A stretch of DNA of 32,228 nt from positions 1-32,228 of the forward strand of contig JAGTVG010000185.1 in the NCBI GenBank assembly GCA_018224645.1, written 5' to 3'. Shown piece by piece: positions 23,271-30,334 of this stretch; position 1 is the first letter of the stretch; each line of letters starts with the position of its first letter. A model generated the notes under the pieces. The model did no database searches. It saw only the letters and a program-made list of their open reading frames with translations, and was not told the DNA's origin. The translations under genes were made by a program, and so were the position numbers. This DNA comes from Cyclobacteriaceae bacterium (GTDB taxonomy: Bacteria; Bacteroidota; Bacteroidia; Cytophagales; Cyclobacteriaceae).

Positions 23271-24764
23271 ATGAATAGCGAAAAATTGCTTCTAGCCATC
23301 GACCAGGGAACAAGTGGCACCAAATCATTGATATTCGATGAGACCGGGAAGATACATGCAAAAGGTTCCGAACCGTTAAGATCATATTATCCACAGCCGG
23401 GTTATGTGGAACAGAACCCTGAAGAAATATTTCAGAATGTGCTTGCCTCGGTAAAATTATGTCTGGACCAGTTTATTGAAAAAGGAGGAAATACAGGGAA
23501 AATTATCGCTTGCGGCATCTCCAACCAGCGGGAAACGTTTGTGGTCTGGGATGAACATGGCAAAGCCCTCTATCCTGCAGTTGTCTGGCAATGTAAACGG
23601 TCGGTCGGGATATGTGAAAGGTTGGAAAAGGAAGAGTTGGGTAATGAGATCAATCAAAAAACAGGTTTAATCATCGATCCGTATTTTTCTGGGACCAAGA
23701 TGATCTGGCTGTACGAAAATGTGGACAGGGTGAAGAAAGCCGTGGATGAAGGGAAGGCTTACTTTGGAACCATTGACAGCTGGCTGCTGTATAAGCTGAC
23801 CCAGGGTGAAAAATACTATACAGATTACACGAACGCCTCGAGAACCCTGTTTTTTGGACTTGAAACCCTCAGATGGGACAGGACATTGCTGGAAAAAATT
23901 GGTTTGGGAAGATTAAACCTGCCAGAGCCAAAACCCTCTTCCTTTACTTTCGGCCAAACGGATTTTGCTGGACTGATGGCACGTCCGGTCCAGGTAACAG
24001 GAATGCTGGGGGATTCACATGCAGCCGCTTTCGGGGAAGGATGCCACCAGCCGGGTTCGGCAAAGGCTACGCTGGGAACCGGATCATCCATTTTATGGAA
24101 TGTTGGAGCAAAACCTGTTTTTTCCAGGAGCGGAATGGTTTCCACGGTATGCTGGAGCACAGCCGGCAGGGTGGATTATGCGCTTGAAGGAATCATTGTG
24201 TCTTGCGGGGCGACCATCGAATGGCTGAGAAATCAGCTCGGGATTCTTACGGACAGTAAGGAAACAGAAAAGATGGCTGAATCCGTGAAGGATAATCATG
24301 GGGTTTACCTGATCCCTGCGTTCAGTGGATTGGGGGCACCGCATTGGAAAATGGATGCCAGGGCGATGATAACGGGTCTCACTTTTGGAGCGGATAAAAA
24401 TCATGTGGTAAGGGCTGCACTTGAATCGATACCTTACCAGATCAGGGATGTGGTGGATGCCATGGAGGAAGAAAGTGGCATAGCGTTGAAGGAGATAAAT
24501 GTGGATGGGGGGATCAGTGTTAACCGCTTCGTGGTTCAGTTTTTAGCAGATCTGCTTAAAACGAGGGTGATCAATATTGGCATTCCGGATGTATCTGCAC
24601 TTGGGGCTGCCTTGATGGCCGGTCTGGGAGCCGGAATTTATGCATCACCTGAACAAATTAAGCTAAGTCTTCCGGATACAAAATCATATGTTCCGGGAGC
24701 TGATCAGGACCTGGTGGAAAGGAATTATCAAGGATGGAAAAAGATGATAAAACGATTGGTATAG
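23271..24764 (+). CDS. FGGY carbohydrate kinase, glycerol-kinase-like
   Basis: A 497-residue cytosolic kinase, the usual FGGY length. It follows the glycerol kinase pattern closely: AIDQGTSGTKSL (about residues 9-20), NQRETFVVWD with R87 and E88, WQCKRS with W106, DPYFSGTK with Y138, TDYTNASRT and GLGAPHW. The catalytic aspartate is D248 in GDSHAAAFG, where true glycerol kinases have GDQQAA. The nucleotide-binding region shows ATLGTGSSILWNVG instead of the glycerol kinase NTYGTGCFMLMNTG. So it keeps a glycerol-recognition shell but diverges around the base and phosphate sites. It follows the DUF1593 gene by 117 bp. A ketose with a glycerol-like end, such as D-apulose, would fit; plain glycerol kinase is the main alternative. 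Confidence 0.9.
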   Translation: MNSEKLLLAIDQGTSGTKSLIFDETGKIHAKGSEPLRSYYPQPGYVEQNPEEIFQNVLASVKLCLDQFIEKGGNTGKIIACGISNQRETFVVWDEHGKALYPAVVWQCKRSVGICERLEKEELGNEINQKTGLIIDPYFSGTKMIWLYENVDRVKKAVDEGKAYFGTIDSWLLYKLTQGEKYYTDYTNASRTLFFGLETLRWDRTLLEKIGLGRLNLPEPKPSSFTFGQTDFAGLMARPVQVTGMLGDSHAAAFGEGCHQPGSAKATLGTGSSILWNVGAKPVFSRSGMVSTVCWSTAGRVDYALEGIIVSCGATIEWLRNQLGILTDSKETEKMAESVKDNHGVYLIPAFSGLGAPHWKMDARAMITGLTFGADKNHVVRAALESIPYQIRDVVDAMEEESGIALKEINVDGGISVNRFVVQFLADLLKTRVINIGIPDVSALGAALMAGLGAGIYASPEQIKLSLPDTKSYVPGADQDLVERNYQGWKKMIKRLV

Positions 24765-24815
24765 CAGGACCGGTGGTGAACCACAAAACCGGGGTTGATA
24801 TCGGCAAAAAGCCGG

Positions 24816-25865
24816 TCAATCAATAATCCCGTAAATACCCTCTGCCAATTCCTCCAATTTTTCACTGGAGTTATTTGATAACAGGATGATGACAATCCCC
24901 TGATCGAGGTACCTGTCAAAAAAGGTCCTGAATCCCTCCAGGCTACCGTCATGAAAAACATGATTGGGATCCGAAGGATCGATTTTCCAACCTGATCCAT
25001 AATAAATGATGCTGTCGTTGTTGAGTATGGTGGGTTCAAAGGCCAGCTTCTGGATTTCCGGTTCCAGTATTTTACCAGAAGACAGGGCCATGTGCCACCG
25101 GTAAAGATCCTCCGCATTTGAAAAAATACCACCGCCACCCGTGGTCCGGTAGCGGTAATCCGTGATCGTGCTATCCGGGGCATAGCCGACAACACGGTTT
25201 TCCAATGGACCCGCATTTTCGTCGAAAACAATGGTCTGTTGCAGGCCGGCCTTCCGGAAAGCATGTTCATTTAAAAATTCCGTAAAACTGGTTCCGGAAA
25301 TTCTGCTAACCAGGACCGATAGTAGAACGTACCCGGAATTACTGTACCTGTACCGGTCTCCGGGGGCAAATTCAAGGTTGTCGATTTGCATCAATACTTC
25401 CAATACATCCTGGTTGGTAAATCCTTCTGATGGCTCTAAGAATTCATAATAATCAGGGATACCGCTTGTATGGTTCAGCAGGTTCCGGATGGTAATTTCC
25501 TGGTAAATAGCAGGTAATTCCGGGAGATGCTTTATAATTTTATCGGTGAGGGTTGTTTTCCCTTCCTGTACGAGCATAAGAATGGCTGTGGCTGTGAATT
25601 GTTTGCTGACGGAAGCGAGGTAGAAGAGAGATCCCGGGTTGAGAGGGATTCTTTTTTCCCGGTTGGCAAGGCCGAAAGCTCCCTTGTAGATGATCCCGCT
25701 TGAATCCGCAACAAGCGCCGAGCCATCGAATGAGCCTGAGATGTGGAAGTTTTGTATAAACCGGTGGATGGTATGTGACCGTTGATCCGATACCTGTTTA
25801 TCAGTTTTTTGCAGGCATGAAAAGGCAGATAAGATTAAAAGTAAGGCATAAACCAGATGATACAT
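24816..25865 (-). CDS. Serine hydrolase of the class C beta-lactamase family, predicted lipoprotein
   Basis: A 349-residue periplasmic or outer-membrane-anchored serine hydrolase. The signal ends LSAFSC (cysteine at about residue 17). The nucleophile motif SxxK is SVSK at residues 85-88, and the Y-x-N motif is YSN at 174-176. The usual KTG is replaced by HDG in VFHDGSLEGFRT, a substitution common in esterase and peptidase members. The TTGGGGIFSNAEDLYRW segment is also typical. Members act as D-alanyl peptidases, esterases or lactamases, so substrate cannot be assigned and resistance should not be assumed. It converges on the FGGY kinase gene and has 292 bp of noncoding sequence upstream. Confidence 0.92.
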   Translation of the reverse strand: MYHLVYALLLILSAFSCLQKTDKQVSDQRSHTIHRFIQNFHISGSFDGSALVADSSGIIYKGAFGLANREKRIPLNPGSLFYLASVSKQFTATAILMLVQEGKTTLTDKIIKHLPELPAIYQEITIRNLLNHTSGIPDYYEFLEPSEGFTNQDVLEVLMQIDNLEFAPGDRYRYSNSGYVLLSVLVSRISGTSFTEFLNEHAFRKAGLQQTIVFDENAGPLENRVVGYAPDSTITDYRYRTTGGGGIFSNAEDLYRWHMALSSGKILEPEIQKLAFEPTILNNDSIIYYGSGWKIDPSDPNHVFHDGSLEGFRTFFDRYLDQGIVIILLSNNSSEKLEELAEGIYGIID

Positions 25866-26157
25866 TTCTATAAATAATATTAAATAAACCTGAGTTCGAT
25901 ATAACTACAAAGGTAAATATAATTGCTTGATACCTTCAAACTGCATATTCAATGATGGTTTATTGCGTATTTTCTTTTCCCCAATAAGGTGAGATTCAGA
26001 ATTTGGAGTAAATTCTTTACAAAAATCATCAAAAGAACAAAAATTTCCGTAATTTTAGATATAGAAATCATAAGCAGATCGTTTAGTTATGTTATTGGTT
26101 ATCAACACTTTAATATACTAAATGTTCTGCTTTTTTCTATGCTTTTTTTATGGTTTT

Positions 26158-26993
26158 TTATGTCGAACTGACGTTAAAATATGATGAATCCCTGAAACCG
26201 GTTCCAAACCCGATTTCCTTCACTGATTTGGTGCTGTAAAACAAAAGCCTCTTCACCTCGTGGTCAATTCGCTTCTGGATAAGCAGGCTTGCCGTCTGGC
26301 CGGTGATCGCCTTGCATGCCCTGTTGAGCCTTTTTTCTGTAGCATTCAGCCGGTCCGTATAATCTGTCACATAATGATCCGACTTAAAATTTTGTTCAAG
26401 TTCATATATGAACTGCCGGTAAAGGTTTATATATCCCTGGTTGATTCCGGTTATCGTTTCCACCCGGTTTTTCATCCTGAAAAGAAATATCAACAACGAT
26501 TTGGCAAGGCCGGCAAGAATTCTTTCGGAATATAATCCATCCTCTTTTTTATATTCCAGGATCATCAATTCCAGGATCTGACGAAGGAATACCTGATCAT
26601 CCTTATCCGGATAGGCGATCAGATTATCAGTCAGATTGTCCAGAAAAGCAAAGGCATCCCTTCAAAGTTCATCAGGGTGATGAGATTTTGATTGAAGGCC
26701 AGGATATAAACCTCCAGATCGCTGTTCCCTGGGAAATCATAGCGGGATATCTGCCTGGGTGCGCCCACGATCAGGAGGTTTGGCTTGATTTCGATCGGGA
26801 TATAATCGATATAAGCTGTTCCTTTTCCTTTGATCACCCAACTAATCCCATAAAAATTTATCCGGTGGGGATCCATGATGATCTGCTCCATCTCCGGTTT
26901 AAGGTCCACTTTTTCCACGTGGATGTTTTTATCCATCCTCAGATCCCGGAAGTTATGGCTCGCTATTTTATCGGTTTTTAGAGAGCTTCGCAT
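26158..26993 (-). pseudogene. AraC-family transcriptional regulator, frameshifted
   Basis: Two minus-strand frames join into one AraC-type regulator. The N-terminal part (26993 to about 26660) is a cupin-like sensor with a FYGISWVIKGKGTAYIDYIP core. The C-terminal part (about 26657 to 26158) has the AraC helix-turn-helix pattern LNRACKAITGQTASLLIQKR, followed by SVKEIGFGTGFRDSSYFN. The break lies at a GGG run (complement of 26658-26660). One added G would restore ...NFEGDAFAFLDNLTDNL... across the junction. The frame also ends right after YFN, where the family normally continues for 15-30 residues. This could be a real inactivation or a homopolymer base-call error. If functional, it would be the only regulator in the window. 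Confidence 0.82.
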
Positions 26994-27171
26994 TTCGATG
27001 GTCCGATTGTCCGGAAGTATGGTTGTACGCCTTTCGGTGATAACTTGATGTTTTTATCCTAAAAATAACAGATCATTCCCGGATATCCACCGGGAGGTGA
27101 AGTATTCTGTTTTTAATCCTTAATATTCACGATGACAGGTTTTCCCCAGCCTTTGCCGGTCCACCTGAAGA

Positions 27172-27924
27172 TCAATGGTCCGCCTGGACTATTTTTCCAT
27201 TTTGAAGGACCGGGACTACCGGAGATGTGTCCGGAGTAATCGTGTAGAGAAAATCTTCTTCCGACACCAGGTGTTTCAGGCGGTTTCTATGGGATGATTT
27301 AGCCAGGTATTCACCCAGATCATTCCTGGCAATCGACCAAAGATCAAGGCTGGCTTTAGCAGAATCACAGACGGTTTCGAAACAGGGGTGTGCCAGCAAT
27401 TTATCAGCCAATGCACCTGCATAAACGCTGTCTTCTAGGTTGAAGAGATTTTTCCAGGCTGCGCAGAGAATGACTACATTTTTATGCTGTTTTAACAGCC
27501 AATCCGCCAGCGAGCTGAGATTGGAGAATGATCCGATCACTATTTTGTCGGCATCCGAAGCAAGCTGCATGGTTCGGGTACCATTGGTTGTGGAATAAGC
27601 GATCGTGGCATACCTGAAGGAACTGTGCAGGAAATCAGAGGGAGAATTACCGATATCGGCAAAATCAAGGATTTTACCATCGCGTTCACAGGCTACGATG
27701 TACCCTTTCTTTTTGTATTCCCTGGCCTCTTCCACCCCGGCGACCGGGATTATTTCCTTTACCCCATGGTCAAGCGCTGCACATATGGAAGTAGATGCCC
27801 TTAAAATGTCAACGACTACGGTAATGAAATTATTTTTTAGAAGTTTATGCTGATAAAGAACGGGAGAAAAACAGGCTTCCACAAAAAATTTTCCACTGGA
27901 TGAAATTGCGGGTGATTCTTTCAT
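27172..27924 (-). CDS. comB: 2-phosphosulfolactate phosphatase family protein (ComB)
   Basis: A 250-residue protein of the ComB family, which hydrolyses 2-phosphosulfolactate to sulfolactate in coenzyme M biosynthesis. Family motifs appear in order: VVVDILRAST (about residues 36-45), CERDGKI (79-85), IGNSP (91-95), AYSTTNGTR (109-117) and LCAAWKN (about 152-158). No signal peptide is seen, so it should be cytosolic. ComB homologues are widespread in Bacteroidota that make no coenzyme M, so the physiological substrate here may differ. It begins 46 bp after the TonB-dependent receptor stop on the same strand. The frameshifted AraC gene lies downstream. Confidence 0.88.
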   Translation of the reverse strand: MKESPAISSSGKFFVEACFSPVLYQHKLLKNNFITVVVDILRASTSICAALDHGVKEIIPVAGVEEAREYKKKGYIVACERDGKILDFADIGNSPSDFLHSSFRYATIAYSTTNGTRTMQLASDADKIVIGSFSNLSSLADWLLKQHKNVVILCAAWKNLFNLEDSVYAGALADKLLAHPCFETVCDSAKASLDLWSIARNDLGEYLAKSSHRNRLKHLVSEEDFLYTITPDTSPVVPVLQNGKIVQADH

Positions 27925-27970
27925 GGATCAAAATAAGGGATAATCAATAAAATTTACAACAGTGAACAGA

Positions 27971-30226
27971 TCAGAGACAGTTGAATTTAACGCCGATAAA
28001 TAAAGTACCTGGTTGGGAGGGGCCATAAACATAGTTGGAATCTCGGTATTTGCCCAGATCAAAATCCTCCTGGTAGGCATTCCACAGGTTCCGCATTCCG
28101 GCGTAAACTTCAAAGTTCTGTTTTCCCTTGTTCAGGATGATATCCTGGCTGATTTTTAGATTACCGTTCCAGAAAGGAGGGCTTGTCTCAAGCCGGTCAC
28201 CGTCCACTCCCGGCGCCCCGCCAAAATGAGGTACCTTCATGGGACCGGTAAAGGTGCCGGAAAAATTGATGTGTAATGATTTAAACGGATTGTACTGAAT
28301 TGTAAAGAAGCCATAGGCATCAGGCGTTCGGAGGTATTCTTTTATCCCCGGTACGTTTTCTGACCAGAAAACCGGCCGGTCGTATTCGCTTTTCTGAAAC
28401 GTAAATCCGAAACTGGATTCGATTTTATAGCGGTAGTTCAACCGGCCTTCCAGGGAGAGACCGTATACCCTGGAATTGCCACCATTGCGTTTTTCAAGGA
28501 TCAGGTTGCCCTGATCATCCGTGGCGGTTTGTTCAAGAACGAATGAATCAAACAACTGGGTATAAAAACCATCCACCGTAAAACCGAAAATATAATCTTC
28601 ATGGGGCTTATCAAAGGAAAGGGAGGAGGTAAAACTTTGTGACCGTTCCTTCTGAAGATCCTCCGAAAGCCGGATGAATGATATGCCCCCACCGGCAAAG
28701 GCGATGTGAAGATCAGTATCAAAGGCCTGGGGAGCCCTGAATCCCGTCGAATATCCACCCCTGACCCGGAGGTTTTCATTGATCTTATACAATAAATTTA
28801 TCCTGGGATTGATGATGGGTCCGTCGACAAAATTATGGCGATCGATTCTGAACCCGCCCAATGCCGTCAGCTGACCCGTGATGTCCCAGTCGGTCTGTGC
28901 AAAAAAACCAAACAGATGGGCAGTCTGGTTGATTATATATTTATAGAACGGGATTAGATCATTCACATACTCCTGCTGATAATCCACCCCGGCACTCAGG
29001 GTGTTTCCAGGCAGATAAAGATTCCATTGAAACCCTGAATTGATGGAATAATTATCGGTCGTCCCATACGCGTCCACACCATCGATCCCGGTATAATGTT
29101 TTCTGTCTGTATGCTGTCCGGCCAGATAAATATTCAGGTTGCTGTTGAGTGAGGTAAATGCCTGGTTATAATCCAATCCACCCAGGTAGGTGTTCTGATC
29201 CCTTTCTTCAGCCTGGTCTGTCTGATGGGCAGGTTCTTCGATCCGGTTGCCTCCCCTGCGGTATTCATGGATCCTGTAAAAATCGACAATTAATCTTGAA
29301 TAGGGGGAAGCTTTGTAAAACCCCCTGAGTCCTGCTGTCAGATTATTCAGACTGGGAATCTCTGAGAAACCATCACCATTATGGTCGTAGGCATCACGGG
29401 TCCTTCCCGCTGAAAATATGGATATTCCGCCATGCTGGAAAACTTTGGAAATATTGCCATTGAAATTAAAGTCAGAAGCTTCGCCTCCAATTACCGCCGC
29501 CTGTGTTTCCAGGGATAATTGATCCTGTTCGGGATCTTTTGTAATGATGTTTACCGTACCGCCAATGGCGCTTGATCCATACAATGCCGACCCGCCTCCC
29601 TTGATAACTTCTATTTTATCCACCATGGAAGTTGGAAATTGTTCCAAACCATAGAGGCCCATCAGGGAACTGAAGATAGGGCGGTTATTGATCAGCAGCT
29701 GGGAATAGGATCCGCTGAGGCCATTAATCCTTAACTGGGTGTAATTGCATGTCTGGCAATCCACTTCCACCCGTAATCCGGGCTGAAAGTTCAATCCTTC
29801 AGCCAGGGAAACAGACTGTGTGTTTTCCAGGGTTTTGTTATCCAGTACAGAAACTGAGACGGCTGATAAGGATTTTTCCTTCTCCGTACGGCTGCCGGTA
29901 ATCACCATTTCTTCAAGATATGCAAAATCCGGTAACAGGTTTACCGGGATCTCAACATCCTTTGGTACTTTTATTTCCACAGGTATTCTCTGTTCCCTGT
30001 AGCCCAGGTGGGAAATAATCAGTTGATGTTGCCCGGCAGGTACTTCGGTCAGTTCAAAAAATCCTTTTTCATCACTGACGGTTCCAAGGCTTGTTCCTTC
30101 CAGGGCAACGGAAGCCAGCGTCACTGGCCCGTCACTGTCCCGAATCGTGCCCCGGATCACCGCGGATTGCCCCATCATCAGATGTGAAAGGAGGATAAAA
30201 TAGACCAGAGAAAGGGCGAATTTCAT
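27971..30226 (-). CDS. TonB-dependent outer-membrane receptor with carboxypeptidase-regulatory-like N-domain
   Basis: A 751-residue outer-membrane receptor. Residues 1-20 are a signal peptide, and about 22-107 form a carboxypeptidase-D regulatory-like beta-sandwich (VIRGTIRDSDGPVTLASV, ISHLGYREQ). The plug domain covers about 110-235, with the conserved IEVIKGGGSALYGSSAIGGT segment; the beta-barrel fills the rest. The plug contains a CxxC pair, C157 and C160, in VEVDCQTCNYTQLRINGLSG. The size and lack of a SusD partner fit a siderophore, heme, metal or cofactor receptor more than a SusC-type glycan importer. It lies 108 bp after the PhoD-like gene and 46 bp before comB. The ligand is unknown. 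Confidence 0.93.
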   Translation of the reverse strand: MKFALSLVYFILLSHLMMGQSAVIRGTIRDSDGPVTLASVALEGTSLGTVSDEKGFFELTEVPAGQHQLIISHLGYREQRIPVEIKVPKDVEIPVNLLPDFAYLEEMVITGSRTEKEKSLSAVSVSVLDNKTLENTQSVSLAEGLNFQPGLRVEVDCQTCNYTQLRINGLSGSYSQLLINNRPIFSSLMGLYGLEQFPTSMVDKIEVIKGGGSALYGSSAIGGTVNIITKDPEQDQLSLETQAAVIGGEASDFNFNGNISKVFQHGGISIFSAGRTRDAYDHNGDGFSEIPSLNNLTAGLRGFYKASPYSRLIVDFYRIHEYRRGGNRIEEPAHQTDQAEERDQNTYLGGLDYNQAFTSLNSNLNIYLAGQHTDRKHYTGIDGVDAYGTTDNYSINSGFQWNLYLPGNTLSAGVDYQQEYVNDLIPFYKYIINQTAHLFGFFAQTDWDITGQLTALGGFRIDRHNFVDGPIINPRINLLYKINENLRVRGGYSTGFRAPQAFDTDLHIAFAGGGISFIRLSEDLQKERSQSFTSSLSFDKPHEDYIFGFTVDGFYTQLFDSFVLEQTATDDQGNLILEKRNGGNSRVYGLSLEGRLNYRYKIESSFGFTFQKSEYDRPVFWSENVPGIKEYLRTPDAYGFFTIQYNPFKSLHINFSGTFTGPMKVPHFGGAPGVDGDRLETSPPFWNGNLKISQDIILNKGKQNFEVYAGMRNLWNAYQEDFDLGKYRDSNYVYGPSQPGTLFIGVKFNCL

Positions 30227-30334
30227 GATTGAAAGTTTTTCAATCAGTAAAAATAATAATTATGATCAACAATAAAAAATTTTTAGGCAAATCTAAATAA
30301 TGGGTCCCGGATTATGCCCGGATATTGGGGAGGA

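Noticed and set aside
24816-25865. Beta-lactamase resistance gene
   Set aside because: The SVSK and YSN motifs fit the class C fold, but KTG is replaced by HDG and the family is dominated by esterases and peptidases. Resistance cannot be claimed.
25989-26171. Plus-strand 60-codon hydrophobic reading frame
   Set aside because: It is very A+T rich, has no ribosome binding site and overlaps the AraC gene end antisense; no family resemblance.
27108-27230. Minus-strand frame reading GGPLIFRWTGKGWGKPVIVN past the comB stop
   Set aside because: It looks protein-like beyond the comB end, but its upstream part overlaps comB in another frame and no start or known family was found. It may be the tail of a lost gene but is too weak to annotate.
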